From: Lumbricus terrestris
Lineage: Eukaryota; Annelida; Clitellata; Crassiclitellata; Lumbricidae
Assembly: GCA_949752735.1 (NCBI GenBank)
Contig: OX457047.1
Coordinates: 14,035,674-14,099,673, forward strand
Reading direction: 5' to 3'
Length of the DNA stretch: 64,000 bases
The position numbers were made by a program, and so were the translations under genes. The notes under the pieces were generated by a model that was given only the letters and a program-made list of their open reading frames with translations, was not told the DNA's origin and did not search any database. Positions 50,929 to 62,415 of this stretch are shown in pieces; position 1 is the first letter of the stretch, and every line of letters starts with the position of its first letter.

Positions 50929-53900
50929 GTTACCGCCTTGCTAATGATACTTAATCACATACTTGGGTAGAGGTAAATGACGGCTTGGTAGCAAGTAAAC
51001 ATTATGGCCGTCACGGATAGGAGCAGAATAGAGCGGCCTGACCTACGGCGATCGATAGCCCAATGGGTAAACACGCACACTGGATGCCCGTACTCCAAAC
51101 AATATGGTTGATAACGAATGCAATAAATTAGAGCGCGGCGACCTATCGACGACATCTGTCGACGGCATCGCAACATGTATCCCAGCATGAAAAGCGCTAA
51201 GTAAGTAAGTAATCTACGCAAGTAGCAACAGTAAAAATTAAAGCGATGTGAATAAGAAACGTTGAATGTGATCTAACAATAAATCAAATTGGAGCCACTC
51301 ATCATGATGTTTAATATGTTGTAACTATAAAGCTACGATAAGGCTACGATAAAGCCACGGTAAAGCTACAATAAAGCTACCGAATTAATAGAAATACGCC
51401 TTTACTTAAGTGTTCAAAATAATAGTGAAAATGTTCGTGCCTAGCTGATAGCTTCATAAGCGCCAGGCGGAACATCAGCTAAATTATAGCTTCGAAAGCG
51501 CCGAATTCTTTCGCAAAGCACCGGTTTATTTACTCTCAAACTGTAATGTACTGAATATATAACCATATATCGCCCTTTCATTCGATTTCTTACTTATCTT
51601 GGATGCGGGCAATGAGCCGGTTACTTACTTACTGAGCGCTTTGCATGCTGGGATGCATGTTGCGATGTCGTCGATAGGTCGCCACGCTCTAATTTATTGC
51701 ATTTGTTGTCAACCATATTGTTTGGAGTACGGGCATCCAGTGTGCGTGTTTACCGACCAATGTTTCAGCAAGCCCACTGACCTACGGAAATCTATAGCTC
51801 AATATTTTCGCGAAAGTTAGTCAAAATACAGTGAAAAGGTATATTTTCAGAAATATGAATACGCTTAAATAAGCTAAAGAACACAACAAAATCGATTGAC
51901 CTTGACGCATTGGCCGCTGGCTACAAGATATCTTGTGGTTAAAAAAGCTTCCCACACATGCCAGCTATGATATAATTTTGTTGATCTCGTAGTTAAAATA
52001 CATATACGCACACACGCTCAATAATTTGCAGGTGAACTGGGGCGGGGTGGGGCGGGATAAGGGTGAAGTGGGTGATAATAACATGAGCGTGTCAACTGTG
52101 AGAGGTGATTAGAGAACAAAAGGGTGCTATCAAGAGTGACACCCAAATCATGGACACTAGATGAAAAAATATATTAAAAATATATTAGAGATCTCAGTCA
52201 CTCTCCTCATCTACAGCTTTTCTCCAACCTTTCTGCTCTTCGAATTGGCGTGATCTCTTTGTCCCTCGAACTTGACTCAAACTGGATCATTTGCCATCAT
52301 TAGGCCTACCCTGTATAATGCCTCCTCTGCTCTTTATGTGTCTCCATTCTTTCCACATCAGTTCCTACATATCTCTCTTTCTCTCCCCTCAAAACCTATT
52401 TGTTTTCTTGGGGTACTTGCACTGGGAACTGGTGCTGTGAGTGAATAACTCCATGTGAAAAGAGGGTTGAGATTTTTGACTGGAAATGATATGTAATGAT
52501 TATGTAATGTCATGAATTTATCAGTGCTGCACAAAAGACGCAACATGGCCAGATCAGTCCAAACATGGCCGGGAAATGGTATATAGCATCTATAGTGGGA
52601 GTCTGTTAGCAAGATGAAGGAGACATGCCAGATGAATGCACCAAATTTTTTCCACACGATCTGCACTGGCACTTCAATTTTCGGTAGGATCCACGACTTT
52701 TCCACATGTTTAGAAAAGTGATCTCATAGTCCCTTGCTCATGTTGCAGTTATGCAATGCTGTTAATTGTTTTCAGGATGATGGAAGCATTGATGAAGAAA
52801 TACTGGAAACAATAAGGTAAGCAAAGTTGCAGACAATCTTCTAATTTCTATGCATTTGAACTAACAACCGATGTGTGGTCTGCACTGATAGCTGTCTCAT
52901 TGAGACCACATTGTGGTGCACGACCTACAGCTGACTTTGTCAGGTGGTATGTGTTGGCAAGTGATCCATCACGCTGGCTATTTGGTGAACTTATCCCACG
53001 GAAGCTTAGCAATCCTTGTGAGCTCACGTTCACTAAATACATTACTATAATTACTGTTGCTATAATTATTTTCAGCTGACGTTTAATATGTGCACAGTAA
53101 GAATACAATATATAAAAGTCTTTGCACATATCTCTGATATATCAGAGATATGTGCAAAGACTTTTTAATGCATGGCCAGACAATGAAGAGACACTAGACA
53201 CCTCTGTAGATCTTGTGAGCAACGAACTTTTGAAGATTCTTTTTAGCACTATGACACTGAGCTGCATCAATTGGTTTTCCAGTTGCCTCACTACCAGAAC
53301 TAATCTAGTAATCATGTTAATCACGACGAAGCATGAACTGTCGCAATCTGAATGTGGATGGTGAGGTGATTGGATGGTGGCAACCGATGCACTGGGTCAT
53401 TTATGAGCAGATATGACCAATTGAATATCTGCTGCATTGGGGATGATTCAAAGTGCTCCTGGCTAATATCTTAGCATGGAAATCAGTTTTGCAGCAGTAT
53501 GTCAAGAAGAGGTTGCAGTTTGTCAGACAGGTGTTGTAATATACAGTTTGCAAGGATATCATTACAGTAAGCATGCTGACATGTAATGAATAATCCTTCT
53601 CTTAGATGTACACAGTCCAGTGGGTGAGTGAATGACACAAGAGAGCGACTGACTCCCTTGTTTACTTCCACTTCCAAGGTGATAACAAATTTTGACGGTT
53701 CAAATGGCGACAGTGTGGAATGATATTATTAAATAATATTAAATTAATATTATTAATTGTGATATAGTAAAGTCGTTGAAATAGATGTTGATTGGTGATA
53801 CATGCACATCTATTTTAAGTTTACTTGCTTTGTCTAGTAGTAGTATTGTTCTGTCTATATAAGACTTAAACCATCTGCAGCCAGTTGTTGTTGCACTTGC

Positions 53901-56900
53901 AGCATTAATGTTCAGCTATCCACAGCTGATACAGGTTGTCTAATATAATGGGGAAGACTAAATATTAGCCCATGGATGCAGCTTATTTACTGATTGAGCA
54001 AACATTATGACATCCAGTGCTACACAGGATGTTCCTTTGTCATGTGCTAACACGTCTCTAGTGTCACCAGAGAATTGATGCAACCTCTCGATGCAGCTTG
54101 TGTCTTAACAGGTTTCTGTCCAATGACACTGAAGTGTATCACTGTTGCTTTCTTCATAAATCTTAAACATAATTGATATTTTATCTAATTCATTGTGCTC
54201 TAATTCAAGATAAACTCAGCAGAGGAACTTATTCTGCTTGTCATGCTATTACATGATTGCTGTAAATATATTGGACTTTTAGTGGGATATTATGTTTCGT
54301 TTTTTACAGGATGGCTGTGTTGGATTTAGATGAAGTTAAGAATATTCTCGATATGAAAATCAGGGAATATAACCAGCAATCTAAAAGGTTCTCGTCATTA
54401 TTAGTCAGTATCTCTATTCTTCAAAATGTCTCAGATGGAAATGTCCCTCGCATGATGATGGATTTCATGTACTTGAACTGTTTTCATATTCTGTGTAAAT
54501 AATTAATGTGATGAGATTTTGAATTAATGGTAGTCTCTGAAGTGGCAGATACTGTGTACTTAACATATTGGTGATCATCGTATCCAGTAATTTATAGAGC
54601 CAGCTTTGACTATTCAGAGACGCTTAATGGAGTAGAAATACAAATTCTTATATGAAAGGAATTGAGATTGACTGAGGAAGAAGGACACTTCTGGACGAGT
54701 GATTCTGCATAAGGGTGCAAAGTTCATGGCAACTAAAAAGGCAAGACTTTATTTGTTGGTAAGATTAAGGAAGTTATTTAACAGTAATAAGGATAAAATT
54801 CTTGGCTTTCAACTCTTCAGCAAAGTACTATTGATTGATTGATTGAATTATTGTAAAAGGTTTTTTGTTAATTATGACCTGAAGGTTCGGTGACAAACGA
54901 TTCAGCTCAGACATGTTATTCATCAGATTTTGAATGAAACACTTCATGAACTCAAGAGTTCAAGATTGAGTTTTTCTGCAGTTCCTTCAAAAGATTAAAG
55001 TCTGTTTATTGTTGTAGTTTTGATGGCATGAAGATACTGTGCAACAATTTCAACAAGATTATTGAGACACTTGTGTCTTTGGTATGTTTATTGAAGCAAT
55101 TGTTTCTTTGGTATGTTTATTGAAACAGTTGTTAATTTGGTATGTTTATTGAAATAATTGTTTCTTTGGTATGTTTATTGAAACAATTGTTTCTCTGGTA
55201 GGTATAATTACATGATTACCCGCAACTCAGATTCACATTTCGGTGTGGCCTTGCGGGCATTAAAAATTTATTTATGTAATAATAATATTGCTGACATAAA
55301 TGTGTATAGGAATCTGTGGATCAGATGCTGTAGATGTCAAGCTTATTATTTCCTTCTATGGTCAATTGTCATACTTAAATGCATTCATGATCAGATAAGG
55401 CTGACCGTTGCGTGTTGACCCATTTCATGTTGGATCAAATGCAAGTTACTTCAAAAGAAAGACATTGAATATTTTTCTTTGCTTATCTCATGTATTGTAT
55501 GATCAAGGTTTTGATGAAACAAGGAATGGTCCTAGTCTCAGTCTATTACTGAACCTTGTGCTCATGCACCGAAGCGATTCTTGTGCTCATGCACCGAAGC
55601 GATTCTTGTGCTCATGCACCGAAGCGATTCTTGTGCTCATGCACCGAAGCGATTCTTGTGCTCATGCACCGAAGCGATTCTTGTGCTCATGCACTGAGGT
55701 GATTGCTAGATTGGTTAGCATGGTAAACAATTCAAAACAGTTCCACTTGCTGTGCTACATGTGCTGATCTGCTTGTCTTTCCATTGATCATGATCTAGGC
55801 ATGATTTGACAATTTAAATTTTTTTTGTCTCATCTCTACTGTACAACAGTGTGCATTAAGGAGTGATTTTGTAATTCTTTCTTTGCTGTTTGACTACTTT
55901 TTATTTTGCTGCTAGTGGAAAGGAACGCACCGACTGCATGAGTTGCATCAGTTCCCATCAATCACCTTTCTCGAGCATGTGATGAAAAGATGCTACAAGA
56001 ATTGTACTAGGAACTCCTCTTCTGCTTTGCAGGTAACTAGGGTGACACGCAGAAGCCTTTGTTGGTTTTCTCAATTTTTCTCTGACTTGGGTAAACCATT
56101 TCTTCATTGCGCCAGGAATTTATTGTCTTTACCAACTGTTGTGAAACACCAATTTCAGCGCATTTCAGGAATATACCATATGTGAATCTGGGGCTCGAAG
56201 CTCGTTGCTAGATATTGTGCTAGCAGCTGAAATAGGCGAGATGGGTCACGAATGTAGAATATTCTTCAATTCAGGAGATAGCTATGAATTTGCCATAACC
56301 TGTGAAGTAGTAAACCGATTTTGATGCCATTTGCATTATTTTATTCAGAATATATTCCATCACTGACCATCAAAATTGCAGATTAATCCATTGGTGGTTT
56401 CTGACGATTTGAGGACATGAATATTCTTAAACTTTTTATTCAATTTTCTCACCATAAACTAATGAAAGGTTCAAACGAGTATAACTTTAGTTAGAATAGG
56501 GACATTCTCATTCTGTAAAAAGCATTTTAAGCAGAGCCATTGCAGCATATGACTGAATAAAAAGGTCAGAAATCGACATGTGATGACGGGTTTTGAAACC
56601 CTGTGTCACATATATCTTATAAATTTTTCAAATGAATTTATTATGTGAGTTATTTTGTCAGACATTGTCACACAGAGATTTAATCACTTACGTAGAAACT
56701 GAGAATTTCAATTGAAGCTTGTCTTCTGTTCTTTCAAAGGTTTTTGACAAGAAGGCGTTCCATGTCATCGACGCATTATTTAAACACTTTCAACTAACTG
56801 AAGATGATGTTCTCACTGAAATTAACTCTGGTATGCTGGATATGTTAGTTCTTATTAAATGTCATCAATTTTGCACTCGTTTGTAGCTGTTCCTTCGGAT

Positions 56901-59900
56901 TTTGACATGCACTCACTTGCTTGAAGCATGATATGACGCTTCAGTTGGCGATCGAAGGGTGCCAGAACCCAAAGCAAAGCAGTATCTTGCAAACGGTGTG
57001 TAGGGCAAAATGAGCGCCTTTCTTTGCGTCTGAAGCAGGTCCTGGCTGTACAATTTCAAAGTGGATGTAGCCAAAACGATAATTGTAATAAAAAATTTGC
57101 CTTTGAAGTGGATGAAAAGTTATGAGACTAACAGTGAGGTGACATGAGACAAAAGTATAAATTAATAGTAAATACTTTAAGTATATCCTGAAACTGTTGA
57201 AAATATATAAAAAAGGCAGTGAAGTCCAACTAGTGCATCAACATGCCAAAACATAACATGCGAGAGCAGCACCTATCAGTCTCATGTTTTGTTCCATAAT
57301 AATGATAATACACATTCACTTTCCACAGAGCGATTGGAAAAAAGATTTGCGGGCAGTTGCGTGATTGATTGATGGCATCTCCAGATTCTTATTGTAATGT
57401 TACTCTTAAAATTGTTACGTTGTCCTTTCAATAGAGACCCGCTGTAGGCCCTCCTAACCTTGTAGCAGTTCTAAATCATGATTAGACAGAGTGGTTTTAA
57501 AGGAATTGTGGGAAAGGAAATAAAGGAATCAGGAACTCACATCATGGGCAAATAGGATTGGAGACATGTTGAATGAAGACAATATTAGTCTGCAAGGAAT
57601 GGCAGCTGTTGTTGTGTGAGGCTGTTATGAAAGAGAATGGTTTCATGCATCATGTTTGCACACATTTTCTGGAATGTACGATGTATCTTGCTAATTGTGC
57701 CAAAGAATTTATTATGTCATAGAAAATAACTGACATAATAAATTAAGAATAAAATGGATCTGATGCTGATAATATATGGTAGTGTTGTTGCATGTAAGAC
57801 TGCACAGGTGTTTGTTGATAAAACAATAAATTGGCTGGCAAAGTGCAGATAAATTATACCAATTGAATGTGTTTTACGTTGTTGCTGGTATTCTGGTGAC
57901 CCAAGTGTTTGCCAACCACTGTCATGAGCATCTGCACAGTCTGTTTTTGAAGATTTTACTTGGATGATGTTTAAATCTTGTTAATGGCACTAGAGACATT
58001 GTGAGATGTGTTATTTTATATCTATTCCTGTCTTGATATGTTTCTGTTGTTGTTTTTTTTGGGGGTTCGTAGCTCAGTTGAGAGAGTGCTGGTCGTTAAA
58101 CTGAGTGTCATCCACGCAACCCGGGTTCAAGCCTCGCTCATGGCATTAATTTATTAAAGTTTCTGTTAGCTGCCATTGGCGCTTTGCTGTTGTGTTGTTT
58201 GACTCTGGTTGTGCTGAAAATAAGATAGCCCTTTCCACTTCTGGCTTGGCCGACCAGGAGTGATCCAGTACTTAGGCTATTAGTGTTAAGCTACCGAACC
58301 CACTGCTGTAAAGCTGACCTGCGTGTCGAGCTATACTGGGCCGTATTTCGTATAACCTGTACAGGTCTGTAATCATTCTGCGGTTTGTCAGATTGACTCA
58401 TTAAATGAAGATTATTATTGTTATTATTCTGTACTAGGCTCGGGATCTGTCGTTCTTCAGCTATCAGCCAGCAGTTCCTGTAAATGCTGCTATGGCATTG
58501 CTGCTTCTAACACTGATCTGGCTTCTGAATCTGAAGTGAGTGCCGTATATTACAACGGATACTCTAAGGTTTAATTATAGACATCTGTGTACTGATGTGG
58601 AACATCTTAATCTCTGATTCTTTCTTGTAGTCATGCTTTGGGGTTCAGTTGCGTAAAATGTTGAATTCCCTCTGATTTTAGGTAGTCATGATGACTTTAG
58701 GATGAACAAATTCTAGTTATTAAATTGATTTCTTTTATTGAGGACTTTTTCTGCTATGTGAGAATACTTTAAATTTCTCTCACAACCTGAGATGGTCGTA
58801 TAATCATTCTGTTGATAAATTAGGCACCACGGGTTAAGAACTGCCTGATGACTTGGGCATTTATCACAAATTGCCTATTCTGTTGCCACCATGGGTAACA
58901 GAACAATTACCCCTGTGCCAATTACCCCTCGGACATTTCCCACCCCCAGACAATTGCCTCCATGCTAAAAGAATAGCCAAACATCAACTCAGTGTTAGAC
59001 AGAACAGACTTGCCACACAAAGACTAATTATTAATAACTAATTATTAGGCAGTTTTAGGGGGAAAAGTCAAGTACTGATGAAGTACATTCATGGACATTG
59101 AAAGAGTGAAAGAGTGATCAAATCTCTGACTGGTAACCCATCACAACCTCCTGCAAAGACATATCCTGACACCAACGCAAGCTTCGCAAGGATTCTGACC
59201 ATCATTCAGAACTTCAATGAGACGCGGTGTTATTGACTATAGATGTGAAGTAGCTCACAAATAAGAATTGTTTCTGTTTAAGTTGGTTAAACTCGGTAGC
59301 ACTAATCAACATATTCTTTAATGCATTTCATTCCACTTAGTGACGTTGCATGGTTCTCTAATAATATTGTATGTCTAATAAATTAATATATAAACTGAAT
59401 GAATATTTTGCATTATAATCATAATTATGCAACTAATATGTCGGTACAGGTATTTCATCTCTAACACTATGTTGTTGATGTTTGGTCATTCTTTCAGCAT
59501 AGCGGGTGGGTGGGGGGTAATTGTCGAGGGGTAATTGTCGACGGGTAATTGTCCTAGAACCCCCACCATGTGACTGAATATAAAGACTGGTCATCCAATG
59601 TTTTGTTATAGACCTGGTAATTTTCTCTGTCATGTTGTCTATTATTTGTATGATGCTCCTTTACACAAATTCTGAGTGCATGATTTTGTATGTATCAGCT
59701 TGCATTTACTTTCAATGTTTATTTTTGGCATTGTAAACAACCTTTGCAATGGCCAGTACAGCATGAAATTGATGACTCACTCATTCATGGCACATGTGGC
59801 TATTCCTTCTGGTTTGTTGAGGTTGGGAATGTACGTTTCTGGGTAGGTTTAAATATGCTATAAAAATCCAATGAATTTGTAAATGAATAGCTGAATATCG

Positions 59901-62043
59901 TTAGGTAATTTGTGTTTTAGATAATTCTTAATGTTATTTTCAGCACATGGCAGCAGAATTTGTAAAGTGGATGGAATTCTATGGAAAAGATTACACAGAA
60001 TTCCGCTTGTACCACGAGGATTTAACGTCCAATGATATGCTGAAACTCATTTCAGACTCAACGTATGTGTGGTTATTGATTTCTTTCTGAAATTATATTA
60101 ACTTCTTAAAATACTTGTTTCAAGTGTAGCTGAAGCTTTTCTTCATGTTCATGTGATAAACTTTTACGAGTCTATGAATATACTGTTACAGGTTGTTGTC
60201 TCAAATTATATGGTTTAAGATAAACAAAATCAATCAATCAATCAATGGATCAATATGTTTAATTTGCACTGTATTTGGAAATTGGACTTGAAAAAAAGAA
60301 GTCATCCACAGCCGCTAAAGAACACAGAGAAAATACACTAAATGTACTTTTTCTGGTGATGAGAAATGAAATGGCTGACATAGGGCCAAAGCATTCACAT
60401 AATGACACGTATCGGTATACTGACAAATTATAATTATATAATGAATAGCACGAACGAATAACCAAAACCAAATTTACAAAATACTAATTCTGAAAATGTG
60501 ATACTTGGCCATATTGATACCTTTTTGATGTACATAGCAGATGTCATTTCCACCTTTCTGGGTAACCTTAAAAATACTAGTAAGCAGTTGGACCTGAGTA
60601 TTTCATGGATGAGATTTTGTCCAAAAGTATCTGGTTTCACGTTGCTTTAACAGAGTGAGTCTTTCCAGATGAGCCATAAATTTTGTTAGTTATTGGTCAG
60701 ATTATTGCCTCTGTTGATGACGATTCATGCCCTACAGTAGACACAGTAACTGACCTAGACATGTGCTTGGGTTTGGAATGGTGAATTTTCGGTAGGCACA
60801 TTAGCTGACACCAGTTTCTTTCTTGTTTAGAGTTATCTTTCTGAAAGATCTTAACGTAGGATCAGAAATGGAAAGCAAGGTAAGCACATGGCATCTTCAC
60901 CGTTGTTGTCTTTGTTGTTAATGTTATTATCGTTGTTATTGTTACTGGCATTCAACACTGAAGGTCCTTAGTAGTTCCTGCTTATGGAACATGTTCTTTT
61001 GCAGCACACTGTCCTGTGTCTCCTGCGTCATAAGGCAATCCTTAAGTCACTACTTGTCCTTGCTTTCATCCACTTCAATGTTCTCATCTTCTTTTTGTTG
61101 CTCACTTGTGTCTGAAAAAGACCAAACAACAATTTGGTTAAGTACTGGATTTTTTCGCCTTGTTGTATGATAATTCTAATTTTTGAAGTTTTCAGAAAAC
61201 TATTCTTATATTTTTAAAAGTTGTTTGTGGAGACTGTGCAATGTATTGTTATGTTGAGGAAAATGGTAAGATAATGCTAACTGTTCATCTAGACAGCTAG
61301 AGAGTGAGAAATATGCTTGTAAGTGATCACTGCACGGGATCTATATCCATACCTACAGCATTCACATAAATTGTACAGGATGAGGTAGCTGATTGGTTAC
61401 TGCATAATATGTGTCTTGTTACATGGAGAGCATCGGTTGGAGCCTCTTCACCAAGTTCATTACTGTGTAGGGACCTGGTAGACTTTACTCTGTGCGCTTC
61501 ATGCTCAGTCATGTGGCCATGTTGAGCTAAATTAAATATCTGACAACATTCCGCTCATGTTGTAAGGGTGTGCGATTTTGTTAAATCCTTTGACTGATTA
61601 AATGTGATAAAGAAATGGTCAGAGTTGTAAGGAGGTGGCAATGATGATTATTATGTCTTTATTTCTTAATAGATTTCGTTCATCTTTTCCCAACTGAACG
61701 AAAGCAGTCGAATCATTTCCTTGGAGGATTGTTCTCAACTGTTCAGTAGGTTAAATTATTTTTAAAAATCTCTTTCAAGATTATCTGGATATGTTAGTTA
61801 TTATTTATTTATATTTAGATGCTCTGAGGTACTTCATTCCCCCAGGGACTTAGAGATTATTATTATTTCTGGAATAGACATCTGTTGGGTTAGGTCTCGT
61901 CTTCAGGGTGTGAAGAATTTTAAGTTGAAAGCAGATGGACAGACGTTAAAAAACAAAGATTGTTTCACGTCTGTCCTCGCTATAGAAAAGATGTGGCTGC
62001 CAATTTCATTGATGAAGTCTGCGACTGTGGCATCTCACGCTAA
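50860..62043 (+). CDS. Unrecognised multi-exon gene, continues past 62043
   Basis: Eleven exons chain with matching phases into about 420 residues with no stop. Start: MSDKTVIEKLTEDGFPSLYE; later blocks MAVLDLDEVKNILDMKIREY, FDKKAFHVIDALFKHFQLTE, HMAAEFVKWMEFYGKDYTEF and KISFIFSQLNESSRIISLED. The protein looks soluble, mixed charged and mainly helical at first; no signal peptide, membrane segment or domain I can name. Helical segments alternating with acidic loops suggest an intracellular scaffold or repeat protein (inference). The 3' end is not in view: no stop follows the last exon, and a gypsy element begins 400 bases on. Individual exons vary in support; the chain as a whole is supported by consistent phases across ten junctions. 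Confidence 0.6.
50990..51830. repeat. Complex foldback repeat, related to the one at 48.6 kb
   Basis: An inverted pair, 51066-51210 and 51624-51755, shares ACACGCACACTGGATGCCCG, CCAAACAATATGGTTGA and GACGACAT, with a 410-base loop. The outer parts (50990-51065, 51775-51830) resemble the arms at 48594-48885. It sits in intron 1 of the unrecognised gene. Confidence 0.85.
52776..52816 (+). CDS. Unrecognised gene, exon 2
   Basis: Codes DDGSIDEEILETI and two bases of Arg. Acceptor TGTTTTCAG, donor GTAAGC. Confidence 0.65.
53114..53165. repeat. Perfect 52-bp palindrome, no loop
   Basis: AAAAGTCTTTGCACATATCT and six more bases, followed at once by the exact reverse complement. It lies in intron 2 of the unrecognised gene. 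Confidence 0.97.
54310..54387 (+). CDS. Unrecognised gene, exon 3
   Basis: Completes Arg, then MAVLDLDEVKNILDMKIREY and NQQSK. Acceptor TTTTTACAG; donor GTTCTC is weak but gives the phase required by exon 4. Confidence 0.6.
55018..55081 (+). CDS. Unrecognised gene, exon 4
   Basis: Codes (S)FDGMKILCNNFNKIIETL and VSL; donor GTATGT. The end of this exon and its donor are the first unit of the 29-bp tandem repeat that follows. Confidence 0.65.
55081..55196. repeat. 29-bp tandem repeat that copies a splice donor, four units
   Basis: Units GGTATGTTTATTGAAACAAT plus nine bases at 55081, 55110, 55139 and 55168. The exon 4 end just before is similar to a unit end, so each unit repeats TTTG|GTATGT. 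Confidence 0.92.
55555..55704. repeat. 25-bp minisatellite, six copies
   Basis: CTTGTGCTCATGCACCGAAG plus CGATT, five exact copies and one diverged. Confidence 0.97.
55916..56032 (+). CDS. Unrecognised gene, exon 5
   Basis: 39 codons, phase 0 at both ends: WKGTHRLHELHQFPSITFLE, then HVMKRCYKNCTRNSSSALQ. Acceptor GCTGCTAG, donor GTAACT. Confidence 0.6.
56740..56830 (+). CDS. Unrecognised gene, exon 6
   Basis: Codes VFDKKAFHVIDALFKHFQLT and EDDVLTEINS plus one base. Acceptor TTCAAAG, donor GTATGC. Confidence 0.68.
57706..57744. repeat. Inverted repeat, 14-bp perfect arms, 11-base loop
   Basis: AATTTATTATGTCA and its exact reverse complement, intronic. Confidence 0.9.
58062..58432 (+). mobile_element. 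tRNA-derived SINE
   Basis: A head with GGTTCGTAGCTCAGTTGAGA (box A) and GGGTTCAAGCC (box B), spaced as in a tRNA gene but with an unpairable middle. A body of about 280 bases and an (ATT)n-like tail follow, ending at about 58432. It is directed with the unrecognised gene and ends five bases before the exon 7 acceptor. Confidence 0.8.
58438..58535 (+). CDS. Unrecognised gene, exon 7
   Basis: Codes (G)SGSVVLQLSASSSCKCCYG and IAASNTDLASESE. Acceptor TGTACTAG next to the SINE tail, donor GTGAGT. It is low-complexity and Ser/Cys-rich compared with its neighbours, so it may be an alternative or recently gained exon. Confidence 0.5.
58884..59572. repeat. Foldback element with AATTACCC repeats
   Basis: Arms at 58884-59010 and 59455-59572 are inverted and share CAATTACCCCTCG, GCTGAAAGAATG/GCTAAAAGAATAG and CCAAACATCAAC; GGGGTAATTGTCG is repeated inside the right arm. 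Loop of about 445 bases. Intronic. Confidence 0.8.
59944..60062 (+). CDS. Unrecognised gene, exon 8
   Basis: Codes HMAAEFVKWMEFYGKDYTEF and RLYHEDLTSNDMLKLISDS plus two bases. Acceptor TATTTTCAG, donor GTATGT. Its splice sites and protein-like composition make it the most convincing exon of this gene. Confidence 0.75.
60831..60879 (+). CDS. Unrecognised gene, exon 9
   Basis: Completes Thr, then VIFLKDLNVGSEMESK. Acceptor CTTGTTTAG, donor GTAAGC. Confidence 0.68.
61673..61745 (+). CDS. Unrecognised gene, exon 10
   Basis: Codes ISFIFSQLNESSRIISLEDC and SQLF plus one base. Acceptor TTCTTAATAG, donor GTAGGT. Confidence 0.65.
61878..62043 (+). CDS. Unrecognised gene, exon 11
   Basis: Codes (N)ICWVRSRLQGVKNFKLKAD, GQTLKNKDCF and EKMWLPISLMKSATVASH. 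The acceptor GGAATAG was chosen because the stronger CCCCCAG 32 bases upstream would bring in a stop in the required phase. Donor GTATTT is weak. Confidence 0.5.
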
Positions 62044-62415
62044 GTATTTATATTATTATTATTTTTATTATTTCTAATGTTATTATTGTTGTTAATCGGA
62101 TACTTATATCACTTTTTTACGAATTCATGTAAAATTTTTGGACATAGAGACATGTGCTACAGATGTACTCGTAGGTATATATTTAAAGACAGTTCATCTG
62201 GTGAGTGAATTAAATGGATGAACATTATCAAAGGTCATCAGCGACTGTGCATGTAGTGATTAAATGGTGATCAATATGAGAGAAAGCAATGAAGCAGACT
62301 ACAGTAGAATTTAGCAAGGGAACATCACCATTGATTGAATTACAGAGAACAGGCTGCGACGAGTTGTAAATATTAAAATGATTCAACACTCGTCTTTTCT
62401 TTTCAGCGTTGTCTT
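62044..62415. other. Intron or intergenic, nothing recognised
   Basis: AT-rich, with an ATT-rich run at 62050-62090. It ends where the candidate LTR sequence may start. Confidence 0.35.

Noticed and set aside
52200..52440. Possible LINE C-terminal remnant
   Set aside because: Isolated words resemble RT tails (SLELDSN, ICHH) but the frame is too broken to support a call.
53122..53364. Plus-strand 80-residue frame as an exon
   Set aside because: It begins inside the 52-bp palindrome, lacks splice sites in the needed phase and is not required by the exon chain.
55555..55704. Possible CRISPR-like direct repeats
   Set aside because: Units are contiguous with no spacers, and the context is an animal intron.
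58062..58140. Functional tRNA gene
   Set aside because: Box A and box B are present but the arms do not pair into a cloverleaf and a long body with a simple tail follows; it is a SINE head.
61846..61877. Upstream acceptor CCCCCAG for exon 11 of the unrecognised gene
   Set aside because: In the phase imposed by exon 10 it brings a stop within two codons; the GGAATAG acceptor keeps the frame.
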